From Epiperipatus broadwayi (lineage: Eukaryota > Onychophora > Udeonychophora > Euonychophora > Peripatidae), in contig JAQFVV010006231.1 of assembly GCA_028023455.1 (NCBI GenBank), positions 6,088,036 through 6,152,035 of the forward strand: DNA of 64,000 nucleotides, read 5' to 3'. Shown here in pieces: positions 47,663 to 60,265 of the stretch. The first letter of the stretch is position 1, and every line of letters begins with the position of its first letter. The notes under the pieces are model-generated. The model ran no database searches and was not told the origin of the DNA. It worked only from the letters and a program-made list of their open reading frames with translations. Made by a program: the position numbers and the translations under genes.

Positions 47663-48424
47663 TGGGGGCAGAATTTAACAGCAAATTCCAAGAGTGTGAA
47701 GAAGCCCAAAGAGAGATTAGAGAGGAAATATAGAAAATAAAAGAAAACCTGCTACAAAGAAGTCAAATAGCTGACAAAGAAGAAAACATTATCACAGCAT
47801 GTATTCCAGAATTGAGAGATGTAGCAGAAATAAAAGAAAAGAGAAAAGGAAAGTAAGAAAAGCAACTTTGCTAGTGATTACCAAGTTAACAAACTTCATA
47901 GACAGGAGGTAGTACAAGTTGATGAAATGTTAGATGAGATTAAAAATAATTTTAGAGAGGGGGAAGCCAAAGTCGATAATGAAGCACCAAAATCAAAGGA
48001 AACTACTTTTTAAGCGAACATAAGTGCCAGCTTAATTATGAAAATAACACGTTTTCTCTGTATGAAGAACAAATTGGGTTGGAAAAGAACGAATCCCAAG
48101 AGACGCAAAGTCAAAGCAAGGAATCGGGAAAAACACTTACTAGAGAAAATACTAGTAAATTATCTGTAGCAGAACAGGAACCCAAATTTGAAGAAAAGGA
48201 TCTCAAGCTGCATAATGAGATACCGTATGAAGGCAGAAAATTTGCACAAAGTCTGACAATGCACCCTAAGCGATCTCCTGTGAAGTTGAAAGAAAAAATG
48301 AAAGCTATGAATGGACAACTGAAGAATATGAAGATGATTGGACAACTGATGATGATGATGATCTATTGGGATGTTGTTTCAACCCCGGCATGGAGTTACT
48401 CCTTAAGCAACCCCCAGATCCTAT
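47660..48424 (+). pseudogene. broken coiled-coil-like coding relic
   Basis: Across three frames the plus strand reads charged, helix-like protein: FQECEEAQREIREEI, IADKEENIITACIPELRDVA, VQVDEMLDEIKNNFREGE, then a longer open part (48079-48310, KNESQETQSQSKESGKTL). After a frame change it ends in an acidic run with CCFNPGMELLLKQPPDPI and a stop near 48424. At least three frame changes and one stop are needed. The style recalls the C-terminal half of the gag protein at 26.6 kb, but I see no direct match. It is probably the product of a retroelement or of the inserted element. Confidence 0.4.
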
Positions 48425-48429
48425 TTAAA

Positions 48430-49310
48430 TTGTTAGTTTTCTTTTTTGTGAGTGATTTGATCTTTTTATATACCCTTTATATATATTATACACTCTATAG
48501 TTTATCTATATACACTTTATATATTATACACTTTATATTTTATCCATATATTTTATCTAAATACCTTTTATATTTTACACGCATTATATTTTATATATAT
48601 ATAAAAACATATCCATTATTTTGACCAAGATGTATACTCGTTTGGGTATATATCTGTTTAAGTTTAAAATATTAACTAATAACCGATAATTTCATTATAT
48701 GTATTGATAATTTTTAGAAGCATCAAATGTATTATATAGTGTAATCTAGTACGATGTAGTATCATAAGTGTAGCATAGGATTAGGCCATGAGTTTATATT
48801 TTGAAAGAAGCCATAATTGAGCTCCGTGTTTACATAAGTAAAGTCTTTTTTCTTATTTGTTTTTTTTTGGTTGTCGTAGAATAGCTGCTAAATCCCACTC
48901 GATGGCGCAGTTATCATGCTAAAATTATAAAATATGATCATTCATGGGCCGTTAATTATAATCATTTTGATGTGTTTTTTGTAATGCGAAAATAAAAACA
49001 AAAAGAAAATCGTCTTTTTTAAATATTACTTAATTTTAAATATTATTTTTTATTAATGTATACAAATTAAATGATAATAATAAATGTAAAATAAAATAAA
49101 CAATTTACAATTTGATTCGTCTTTTTTAATTTTCTTTTTATTAGAAAAAACCAATTTTCTGTCGGAGATTTTTTTATTGAGGTCCTATTGACTCAATTCA
49201 TAAAGAATCAATTTTTTCAAAAGAAAAGGGTTACGGCTTTATTTTTTTGTTGTTTACCGCTAGTTTTTATTTCAAATAGAATGATAACTAAAAGTAAAAC
49301 TTGTTACGTT
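48430..49310. other. AT-rich interior, no feature seen
   Basis: (TA)-rich tracts near 48470-48610. Otherwise nothing recognised. Confidence 0.5.
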
Positions 49311-49312
49311 TA

Positions 49313-49420
49313 CGTTTAGGGTTAGTTTTAGGGTTAGGATTAGGGTTAGCTTTAGGGTTAGTTTTAGGGTTAGCTTTAGGATTAGTTTAGGGTTAGGTTT
49401 ACGGTTAGGTTTACGGTTAA
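49313..49420 (+). repeat. degenerate TTAGGG-type tandem repeat
   Basis: About 100 bp of TTAGGG-like words with variants (TTAGTTTTAGGG, TTTACGG). The words are imperfect and short, so I read this as an interstitial minisatellite and not a telomere. Confidence 0.7.
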
Positions 49421-49968
49421 AATAAAAAATATCAAAATCGTATTTTTGTAAATTTTTTTTTTTTTTACTAACATCTATAAAATAAATGATAACAATAAAC
49501 GTAAACTATATTCAACAAAGAATAACAGTAGTCAGAGAAAAGAAAGAAACTAAAACTTTTTTAAACAATGACAAATATATATATATATATGTATAAATGT
49601 TTATAATCTATGCTTTTTATGACATTTAAAAAAACAGTGTACAATTGTACTTTTCTTACTGGATATTTTTGTGTTAACGCTTTTTTTTTTATTTCAAAAA
49701 TATACACACTGTACAATCTTAAAATGTCTCATGGAATGTTATGAACAGTACGTTACTTGACTCATTACCTAATTCCAAATAACTTTATACATATATCTTG
49801 TCAACATTTACTACTTAAAACTTCAATACACTATGGTGTAAAAAGTCTGTTAATTATTACTTTACAAAATCTGAACATTTCAATACTTTAAAATAAAAAA
49901 AAATCCAATGAAAACAACATTTCCATCCAATTCAAAAAAGCACACCCTCTTCCCAAGCTGTAATCATT

Positions 49969-50187
49969 TTATAAATTGTGCGAATTCGGAAAATGTATTT
50001 GCTGCGTAAAACATACATGCTGTACTGCGACTTGACATAGCGACCTGCAATCTGTACCACAACAAAAAAGTTGTATTATAGAAAATTCAGGTTCGAAGGT
50101 GTTGGCCACGGAAACGGCATTTTTATGTGTTTTAGCGCAAAAACAGTGCCATCCAGTGGGATATATCTGCTCATCGACGACAACCAT
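49969..50187 (-). CDS. small cysteine-rich open frame, uncertain
   Basis: The 72-codon frame on the minus strand (begins MVVVDEQIYPTGWHCFC, contains LFCCGTDCRSLC) has balanced base use unlike the surrounding AT-rich DNA. There is no signal peptide or known domain. The wider GC-richer block (about 49940-50400) may instead be a conserved repeat. I do not recognise it. Confidence 0.25.
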   Translation of the reverse strand: MVVVDEQIYPTGWHCFCAKTHKNAVSVANTFEPEFSIIQLFCCGTDCRSLCQVAVQHVCFTQQIHFPNSHNL

Positions 50188-50399
50188 TTTTTTTTACCAA
50201 GTTTACTGATATGAAATGGAAACCTCCCAATCTCTTTCCGTTTCACCATCAACCTAATGACCTACTCATCTGAACTAGTTTCGAACGTATCTTAAAGGTA
50301 AAAATGTTATATATAAGTCGAGTGGGAAAACTTTGCTATCATGGCCGCTTGAATGGCATCATCCATTTACAGACGAAAATACGCTATAATTAAACAGGT

Positions 50400-53300
50400 T
50401 TGATAAAATTATAGTGTAGAAAGGCTCATAATTTATTATAAAATGTTTTATTAAGTTTCAGTCAAATTCTTAATTATATTCGCTATTATATTCATATGTG
50501 GATGGATAATTTAAACCTTGGAATAACGGCAAAATGTTTCATATATATATTTAAGTTTAAATAAAAAGAAATAATGTAAAACATTTTCTTTAAATTATAT
50601 TTAACGTTTTTCTGATTTAATGTTTTATATATATTCTAACCTCCCCCCGTGCATCCTCACCCCAAAATATATTGTTTATTACGAATATTACGGGTTCTAG
50701 CTCAGTTAACAAATAAATAAATGAAATATTCAGCATTAATTAAAATGATTACTAGCTCTAATTTTAAAATACAAATACGGTTCAATTTTAAAATGAATTA
50801 ACAAATATTTACTATTTTCATGAGACATGGAGTGACAATACAGGGAACGAGATAGACTACATTGAGCCATTATCCACACGATACTACCTCAATGGCATAA
50901 GAACACTATCCCCCCTTTTTACTATACCAAATAACTAACTCATAGTATTCTTACGACTTTCTGAGCTCTATTCACTACGATTAAAATAATAATCATATCT
51001 TAATCTTCTTTATAACAAGAATCTAGCTCAATTAAATAAAATGAAGTAAAATAAAATAAAATCTCAGGTTCATAAATTGTATTCTAACTGATTTAAAATT
51101 ACGGTAGTAAAATATGAAAAGGGAATTTTATGTCATAATCTACTACACAGCAACTAATAATAATAAAAAATAATAATAACAATAATAATATAATATAATC
51201 TTATTTCTTCCTAAAATGAAATAAATAAATACGTACGTGGTAGTATTTTAATAATCTGACAACAGAATACGTGTGGCAACATTAGCATATAATTTAATGT
51301 AATATTGTGGCAACCGACTTATGACCAATAAATAATATAAAATTATGATCTTTTAATTTTAACATACCAATAAATTCTCAAAATTCTTATAACACTTTTA
51401 TGTTTACCTTTTGTGCAAAACCTATATGTCTGTTTCAATTATAAATGTATCGTGATTTCATGCATCCATGTGGAGAAATAACAACTCGGACACAAAACTT
51501 TAAAACAAATTTAAAACAAAGTTTATTAACAACATAAATAAATTAACAATATTTTTACACTATATACATTGGATATCCCTTACTTTCATATCTCAACTTA
51601 GTTTATTAGTTTATAAAATGAAATCAAAATATTATTTACTTTTCCTAGTTAAATCTTATCTTTTTTTTTTTAACACTTAAGAAAATACAGTATTATTACT
51701 TGATTTATTATTATGGTTAGCTTATTACAAAATGCATTTCTTATATGATTATCACAAACACTTTTCATCCCTAATATTATTAAAATTATATTTTTTACAA
51801 AAATTTACATTTGTAATAAAATTCTACAAAATAACAAAATTTAGTTTCATATTGGTTGTATGGAATCTTACAAAGTCAAAACACTATTCTACATTCGGTA
51901 TTAGGTTTTTATTATTCATTATCCGATGTTTATTAATCCTAATATTCTCATTCAAGCCTTACTTCGGATGATATAATTATAACTATTAATATACCATGCA
52001 CAAGTATATGTTTATTATACCTTATTGAATTTTCTCTTGATAAATATGCAATACTCATTCCCTCCAACATTAATATTTAAAAAAAAATTCAAATTTTATT
52101 ATCACTTTTAAAATACTTGGTTTAGATTTCTTTTCAAAATCTTATATTCATTTCTGAATTAATTTTACAATGTATTATATGATTCTTTCTCTCTTTATGA
52201 TATTTTGGACTTTCAATTTTAAAGTTACACAATTCTATACATTCAAGCAAATAAACTATTCTTACATAAACGATAACATATCTTCAGTTCTATTTTATTC
52301 ATTATTTCTTTGAAAATATCTTTCTGACCGATGCAGATTCACAAAATAAGGATAGCGAAGATAGATGCATAGGATCAAAATACAACTAGAATATTACTCG
52401 TCATATACCTTGACAATCATGGCACAGTGAATTAAAAGACACTATAGAGGAGTGACCTTTACCTGTCTACCAACCTCTATCATAGGAACGATGCTAAAGC
52501 TATTTCTTCAGCTTTATTCTAACATCAAAAGTTTAAAGATATGCAAAAACACTGTCCAAACCATATGTGTTCAGTCATAGGGCTTAGTTAACTATACTGA
52601 AATCACACAAAACTAAATATGATCCAAATCCCTTATTTTCCTATTTCTTAAAAAAAAACACATCATCTTGGTTTCCTCTCCACTAGTACTTCCAAGTCAC
52701 TATCCGATCTTATTTCTCAAGATTTTTTCTATACTGTACATCGACAAATACATATCTGCATTACTAACAATAATAAAATTCATTTATTTTAAAACTATTC
52801 CACTGTTCTATAAGAAAATCTTTTTACTACTTTCCTCCGTATATTTAATCATATACAAACTATTTAAATATCTGAATACTTTATCACATGAAAGTTCAAA
52901 AGAATCACACAATTGTTCTGTTAAATTATATTATTAATATACTTTAAATAAATTATTGCATGCATATTCCGAATTACTCCTATCTCATTATATGTTAAAA
53001 ATGTTGTATAAAATGTGTACATATAATTTAAACTTTCACACTTCATTCTTAGGTCAATAGATGATCTAAAAAAAACACATTATGCATTATAAATAACTAT
53101 TAAAATTACCAAAACGACCTTTATCTCCTCGATCGCGTTCCGTAGGCTTCACCATCCATTTGATCCTTGTAGATATAAGATTCACATCCATACACTTTAT
53201 TTTAAACACTATTTCTATAATTTTATCAAGCTATTATATTTAAATTTTAATATTACTAAATTTATGTTTTATGTTTTCCCTAATCTCACATAACATTTTA

Positions 53301-55480
53301 TATTTTAAAATAAATTAGTAAAAAATATTCCAAACTATATTTACTGTACTTCTTCATCAAATTTCCTTGAAAACCGTTCATACTAAAGCTAAAAAAAAAT
53401 GTTTATTATTTCTTCTTCAGTCACTTAATGTTCTCCTCCCTGCTTGTTCAATTTTAAGGCAAAACAATTATTGCTCTGTTTAATAAATATTCATAGATGA
53501 CAATCCTTGGTTTTTTTATAATATTTAATACAATTATTAATTATGATATCAATTAATCCCGTAAAGAAAACGTCTACATATTCTCTTCTAATATTTTCTG
53601 CTAATATTTTCCCGTGCGACTTTTATGATGCATCTTCTAGGTACTTTTATTTAAATATTCAGTAAATTTTTCTGTCTCCATGGATCCATTTTCATTAAGT
53701 AATTTAAATTTCCATTTTCCTAATCTCTATCTTTATTAAGCGCTTTTATAATGAACACTTTATAATATTTTTAATTCTTCTTAGATAAAGTTTTTTCTTT
53801 TCCTTTTTTTTTTAAAAAAAATAATGACTCTTTCATATCATTATTCGGTAATTTTTCCTTTCTTTTAAAGTTCTGGTAACTATATACTTTGTAATGTTTC
53901 CTTTAAAAAGACAAACATTCTTTCTCCATTATAACTTTTACATAATTTTTTCTTTATGATATACGCATCTTAATTTTTCCATAGAGAAGAATAAAAAAAA
54001 ACTTCGGAGTAGCCTTTTAAAATTGTGCGTCATAATTTTTCCTGACGGCAAATAACTTCTCTTTTAAGTTTTCCGTATAACGTCCAAATTATATTCCTCT
54101 GAGTTACAATAATAAGTTTCTGGTTGAGCATAAATAAAGCTGTATCAAGGCACTTTACAAATATTTTTCCTTTATCATAACTTCTATATACTGTTTTCTG
54201 TAGTATTTCCATTTTTACTGCAAGGTTTTGGCTAAACTTGAATAAAATCCTGGCAAGAAATCTTTTAAATTAGCCCTCCATTTAAAGGCAGTTCAAAATA
54301 TTATATGTTAAAACAAAACTTTTAAAATAAATACAAAATTTTTAAAAATTATAACACTTTTCTAGCTTACGATCTTATACAGCTAAAAAATATGTTACTC
54401 CTTCCTTTACTTACACATTACTTCTTCTGCTCCGTCTAATTTCTTATATTTCGTCTGCTAAATACCTCCATTGATTGGTTAATTACTTTTTAGCGTGAAC
54501 AAATTTACACTTTCTTAGTTTTATAACAGACTAGACTTTTTTAAAATAAAGAATTTATGACGTCATGTTTTAAAATATTACTTAGAATAGTATTTTTAAA
54601 CTCAATTATAGTTTTATCAAAGTCATTTATTTTTTTAAAACAATTATTAAAATAATATTTAATATCTATTTTAATATTAATATTTAATTTATCTTGTTTT
54701 TATTTAAATAAAATATTTAATTTTTTTATTAACTGTATTCAACTTTTAAACACTACTTAAATATTACATCATTTAAACATTTAAAATAACTATTTAATAT
54801 TTCAACATTCATTTCAACGATAGATAGCAATTACATTTAGTTCCATAATTCACAAACTTTATTATTATATTCTAACAAGCGTGTGTGTGAAGGTATATAA
54901 TATACAGTCACATGATTACTAACTTTATCAGATGATTTGATTTTTAATTTACGTCTCGGTCTAAATTACCAAAACTGATATATTTTATAAAATTTTGAAA
55001 AATAATTTTAAATATGTAGAACTAAATATAATTCTCACCATCCCAAAGTTTATTTTAAAATATATTAGATTAAATTTGAATATTAATTATAATTATAATA
55101 TTACATATCGTTTTTATTTAATTTATTAGTTTTAAAACATTACAATTGAATTGTTTAATATACTTTTAACTATTTATAGCTGTATTATTTTATATGGCCA
55201 GCTTTTACAACCATAAGCAAGGATATAATTAAGCTTTATTTAACTGTTTCTTTAAAATAATCCATTACACTTTTACATACCAGGTAATTTTCAGCCTTAA
55301 ATTGTACTATAAGATCTAATCGATCATACAATTATCAATATATTACACAAACGTATTTTAAAATTTAAAATTTTTTAGTAATTGACCATTCTACCTTATT
55401 ATGACCTATAGATAAGGGCACAATATATAACAGAAACTAAAGTATTTTTTTAAATCTGTCCAATTTGTTATTTTGTAAAA
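50400..55480. other. AT-rich interior of the insertion, no feature seen
   Basis: No gene, transposase or integrase motif. A (TAA)n-like tract lies near 51160-51200. Open frames are AT-biased. Confidence 0.45.
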
Positions 55481-55499
55481 ACAAATATGTTAAAAGTTA

Positions 55500-56640
55500 T
55501 TTATTTCAGTAAAATAAAAATCCATTTATAATTAAAAATGAGAATTTAGTGTAAACAAGAAATCAATTAGAGACCACACCCGGGTAAATGTAAAATCTGT
55601 TTACTGATTGATTTTGGTTTCAACAAAAGACTTTATGATTAAATCAGAATACCGCTACTTCTGCTAAGCTTTAACATTCTATAACACCTAAAAAGGAATT
55701 TAATTAGTGAAATCTGAATCGAATTATATGATTTATATATTTTAATAATTTTTAAGTAAATTAAATATAACACCTCGGAGACATTATCTGTTGTAGAAAT
55801 TAGATCATATTATTTTGTTTAATTAAAAGTCAATTGGTCCTGAGGCAAACAAAATTCCAAAAAGATGTTAAGGCTTGGTGAAAATTATATAAATAGGCCT
55901 TATTTTAAGCGGGAAGATATACTCCATCTTGCTTTTGAAGAGCTGTTAATATCAGAAGTTATAAATTGCTTAATTTTACCATGTCTGGCTAAAGTCAGGC
56001 AAAATTTTGCTGCCATTCCCATGATGGAACGCCGAAGTTCAATCCATCCAATGCCGAAGCAACAACCAACAAGTTCATACCAAATAAAAGATGCCGTAAA
56101 CCACTAAAAAGGACTTGCCTTCGTTCCAACACCATTTTAAGATCGTCTCCCAACTAAATTGAAGATGCCATAAGCCGCCAAAGAACTCACCTTCGTTCCA
56201 GTTCAAATATCTCCAGTCCAACTACAGGAGAACTGTTTTAATATTAAAATCGCAGAGCTCTGTATAAATTTCAAAACAATCATTATTTCTTCAAAATCAG
56301 GTTAGCTAACCATATTATTGTAATTTCTTTCTAAAATTGTTTTCTAAATAATATTTTAATTCTATAAAATGTAATAATTTTGCTCATTTTTCTTTATTAA
56401 TTCAATATTTTGCTATATAACTTAATCACTGCAGTATATTTGCTTTTCTTTTTGATTATTTTAATAATTATTAGTTATACCTTCGTTTTGAAACGGCATG
56501 CATTTAATTACCAAATATGTTTTTTAGAAGATATAATTTAAAATCTTCGAATTATTAATTATTATAGTGTCATTTTGTGCGCTGTTTCGAAAACCTAATT
56601 TCTAAATAGCGGCGACCCATTTGTGCTCGTTGTTATTTAG
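55500..56640 (+). repeat. possible LTR with TATA box and primer-site-like sequence
   Basis: TATATAAATAGGCC (near 55888) is followed by a GC-richer transcribed-looking leader (55900-56230). Near 56608 comes AGCGGCGACCCATTTGTG, similar to some Ty3 primer sites. I did not find a second copy in the window, so a solo or truncated LTR is only a suggestion. Confidence 0.3.
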
Positions 56641-56649
56641 TCATTTATT

Positions 56650-57385
56650 CATTAATTAATATAAATATAAAATGTGGCTTTTCAACCTTTAATTATTATT
56701 TTACTAAAGATTAAACTAGCCTGGAGTGCAATCATAAGTATATTTTTTTATTAAAGTATTCGTAAGTCCCTTATTAAATATACTTTTCCCTCTGTTAAAA
56801 GTTTAGTAGTTAGATAACTAAAAAGATTGACCGGGATAAAGTAAAGTTTGTATATATATATATATATATTCCTGTCAGTAGCATATCGTATTTCTCAGGT
56901 TACAGAAGAGTTGGCTCTTTTCATCAAGCTGATGAACTGGTGTTCATTTAATATATGATATTTAATTTATAATATCCTTTGGCTTGGCGGATGTGAAACT
57001 TATTAATATTTTCTTATTATGCTGTTTTTTATACATATAAGATGGAGCCATGGTAAGTCCAACCCATCTTCCTCTCTTATGGATAGTGCAGTAGGTAAAT
57101 CTGAGCTAAGGGCCAGATTAGCAAGTAAGTCCCCCGCTTCTTATGAACCAAATAAAGGTTCCCTTTTAGCAGCATGATGACCGGTTATCGGGTAAACCGG
57201 TGTTCATCACGAAAACCCTAAAACTATTCTTCCATCCACAGAGCAACTTTATTATTTTTTATTTGTGCCAAGCGCATTAGTAAAATCTCTATAGCCAACT
57301 CTGCCTCCCTAATATGCAATCTTCGGCATTGAACCGAAGCATTCTTGAAAACCCGTTCGATCTTAAGCTATCTGGGATGCTTGAT
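56650..57385. other. interior spacer, no feature seen
   Basis: (TA)n near 56850-56870 and a GC-richer patch at 57040-57330 with no recognised content. Confidence 0.4.
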
Positions 57386-58096
57386 ATGCCCATATTTAAT
57401 ATAAAAGTAATTATAATCACATGTATTATAAAATTTCATTCCAGACTTGGTTTGATTTATGTATAATAGCCACTCGAACTGATTATAAAAGGACGTAACT
57501 GATAAGTAAATGTAGTGATTAATTGTATAGCGTGATATTTGGCTCCATTAAATAAGAGCAACCAACCTATTTGCCAACGTATCAATTATTGTTCAAATGG
57601 CCTAGAGAAATGTTACTTTATAAATAAAATGCCTGCGTGCGTTTGCCAACAATAATGTTATATCAAAATACATCTCAAATTGTCAATAAATATATTTATA
57701 ATTCATCATATATCTGTTTCTGTCTCATTATTAGATCAATCCAATTCACTAATTGCCCATAGCTTTTCATTAGTAAAGTCCCTATTAAATTAATATATTA
57801 GATTTTATCTTTGGAATGTCTCTAGTATTAAGTTGTTCATATATATGTTGAAGACCATGAGTCTTATTGTTTTCTCCGATTTGCTAGTCGGCCGGATTAA
57901 GAATTAAATCTTATGTGCTATCATTGTTATGTTATCCATTAGGTGTTAGATCTGGTGCTTGGAGAGTGGGTTCGAATCAAGGCTGGTCCCTGACCTAAAT
58001 CTCAGGCTTGACTGGGTTTGAAGTACATTTTGTGAGTTCCAGTTCGTGTTAGATGGATAAGCATGTTTTGACCGGCACATAAGGTTTTTTTTTTCC
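57386..58096 (-). repeat. right inverted repeat of the insertion
   Basis: Reverse complement of the left arm over about 700 bp, with scattered substitutions. It ends at the A/T run beside GCGT. Confidence 0.8.
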
Positions 58097-58193
58097 GCGT
58101 TTGTAACTAAAAACATATATATATACCGAATACAAATACTTATAATGTAGCCCCTGAATAATACTTATAACTATGTTTTAAATGTAAAACATA

Positions 58194-58900
58194 ATGGAAG
58201 AAACTTTAGTGAATATAAAACAAGAAATGGCCAGAATACCACAAAAGATAAATGAACTGACTCAACAACTCTCGGAAAACACTGCATACATGAACCAAAG
58301 AATGGAGGAGTTCAAACATGAAATGTCAAAGGAAATTGAAACAAGATTTTATAGCTTTAAAAATGAAATACACGAAAGAGAAAAGGGACAATCTTACTCG
58401 TGCAATATAAACCAATTTTTAAAAATAAAGATATTTGAAGGACAAACAGATGAAGCCTTTATTGAGCATATTAAAAGCTTAGAAACATATTTCCAAGTGA
58501 ATCAAATTAATGACTTTGGTAAACTGGAAATTGCCTACAATCACCTCCATGGCCATGCTCTAACATGGTGGCAGTCCTTGTTCCACCATCCCAAAACATT
58601 TGAGGATTATAAAAAGGTATTGTTAAAAAGTTTTTGGAGTGAACAGTGCCAAGATATGATCCCGCAACAAGTCATGCAGGAAAAATATAAAGAGAATACT
58701 GGCGAAAATTATTCGAAATTTTTCAGAAGACAAGCAGCAAGACTTCAGACACTGAAAGCATGCCACATATCAGAGGGGTGAATTGTCAGGATAATCCGCC
58801 GTAATTTGCCACTTCATGTTGAACAAATGGTGCTCACCGCAAGTACAAATTCAGTGCAACAAATGGATGAATTATTAAATGAGATGACATGAGCCAACAA
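58194..58900 (+). pseudogene. Ty3/gypsy gag, interrupted by TGA codons
   Basis: The open part (58194-58781, 195 codons) begins with a helical N-terminus. It then shows the gag capsid signature: FLKIKIFEGQTDEAFIEHI at about 80-98, and LHGHALTWWQSLFHHPKTFE at about 118-137. An in-frame TGA at 58779 stops it. The same frame continues (IRRNLPLHVEQMV, MDELLNEM) to another TGA near 58890. I see no CCHC knuckle before the frame is lost, so the nucleocapsid part is absent or decayed. It would form the particle of the element. Confidence 0.8.
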
Positions 58901-59002
58901 TATAAGCTGTCAGCAAATGTTTGAGAAGATAAACATACCAATCACACAAACAGGAACAAAAATGAAGAGTTCTGTGGCCACATCATAAAACCATGGACTA
59001 AT

Positions 59003-59662
59003 GTGGACAAAGAAATATCAAACTTGATATGTTCATGGGAAGATAGAGTGCCTGAATATACTCCACAAAGTTGTCCCGAGATCAGGCTGACACTGGAGGG
59101 ACTTGAAGTCACAGCCATGCTGGATTTGGGCAGTCAAATCTCTGTAGTATTAGAAGATCTATACCACCGCATTGTAGCAAAAAACACAAGCATAGGAATC
59201 TTACCTTTGAAGATAGCACAAATAACATTAGCAAACAACTGGAAAGCAAAACTTCTGCCTAAGCAAATTTGGGTACAGATGCACATCCAGCATAAGATGG
59301 TATACCAAGTGTTCTTAGTAATGACCAGTCTTATCCATGAAGTTGTGTTGGGTTCAGATTTCCTACACAAAAGCAGATGCATTTTGGATTATGAACATCA
59401 GCTGGTAGTATGCAATGACAAACAAATTAAAATGCTAAAACCCCACTTACATGATGACACTGAGGCATGTTGTATGACCCAACTGGACATGGAGCTGATG
59501 GAAGAAAAGGCAAATGGAGCAAAACTGAGTTCTGCCACTGAGACAGAAAAACTAAAATCTATGCTTTATACTTATAAAAACATATTTTCTGATAGTCCTG
59601 GGCTCATTAAAGGATATAAACAAAGAATCAGATTGAAACCAGGAGAACCGTTCCAAGCGTGA
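59003..59662 (+). pseudogene. Ty3/gypsy protease region
   Basis: This carries the aspartic-protease start LDLGSQISVV (about residues 40-49), with DLG where the family usually has DTG or DSG, and the flap/second motif VVLGSDFLH (about 113-121). The end leads into the RT N-terminus (YKQRIRLKPGEPFQA) and stops at a TGA (59660-59662) in the conserved linker, where the family normally reads through into RT. The altered active-site triplet and the stop make it inactive. Confidence 0.8.
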
Positions 59663-59695
59663 TCCTACCCCATACCACACAAATTTAAGGAGGAG

Positions 59696-60265
59696 GTGGA
59701 GAAACATCTGGAACAAATGTTGAAATGGGGCATCATTGATAAATGCTTTTCCCCATACTTTAACCCCCTAGTAGTGGTCAGAAAGAAAAATGGATCCATG
59801 CGGTTATGCCTTGATGCACGCCAACTTAACAGGGTGACAATACCAGATTGTACTATTCCACCTCATATGCAAGAATTACTCATGAAATTTAAAGACAAAA
59901 TAATATTTTCCACATTTGACTTAACTGCTAGCTACTGGCAGATAGAATTACATCACACAGATCGCAAATACACAGCTTTTAGACATGAAGGCCACACATA
60001 TCAATTTAATCGAATGCCTTTTGGCTTAGTTAATAGTGTTGCAGGTTTATTACGATGTCTGGACCAAGTTTTGTCTCAGGAAATCAAGAAAATTTTAACA
60101 ATATATGTGGACGATGTTGTGGTAGCATCCACATCTCTGGAAGAACACTTCCAACACTTACAAATATTTTTTTCAGAATGCAAAGCTAAAGGAATCAAAA
60201 TCAATCTGAAAAAGAGTATATTGATCTCTGAGGAGATAGAATTTTTGGGTCATTTGGTGGGATGA
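59696..60265 (+). pseudogene. Ty3/gypsy reverse transcriptase
   Basis: The RT domains are in order: FNPLVVVRKKNGSMRLCLDA, TFDLTASYWQIELH (first catalytic Asp), FNRMPFGLVNS, and the YVDD box at residues 137-140. It ends at an in-frame TGA (60263-60265) just after FLGHLVG. The next codons continue the RT (TGIKHHPDKISAINDFPVP) in the same frame. Two catalytic aspartates of YVDD and the one in TFDL are intact. Confidence 0.9.

Larger units (their letters stand above)
46782..58096. mobile_element. 11.3-kb insertion with long inverted repeats, unclassified
   Basis: The ends are inverted repeats: left about 46782-47662, right about 57386-58096, with outer ends GGGAAAAAAATACCTTGTG and (rc) GGAAAAAAAAAACCTTATG. 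GCGT flanks both sides (46778-46781 and 58097-58100), a possible 4-bp target duplication, though four bases could match by chance. No transposase, integrase or polymerase is recognisable inside. It interrupts the host element between primer site and gag. It could be a decayed DNA transposon or a composite of inverted retroelements. Confidence 0.65.

Noticed and set aside
48430-48624. Membrane protein tail of the frame ending at 48624
   Set aside because: The Tyr/Ile/Leu-rich tail is translation of a TA-rich low-complexity tract after a frame break.
49313-49420. True telomere
   Set aside because: It is about 100 bp long, imperfect, and has sequence on both sides.
46782-58096. Polinton/Maverick virus-like transposon
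   Set aside because: No integrase, DNA polymerase B, ATPase or capsid motif was seen, the ends do not start with AG, and the flank suggests 4 bp and not 6 bp.
58194-60265. TGA read as tryptophan (genetic code change)
   Set aside because: The intact gag at 26.6 kb uses TGG for Trp and ordinary stops, and the broken positions suit decayed CGA codons better.
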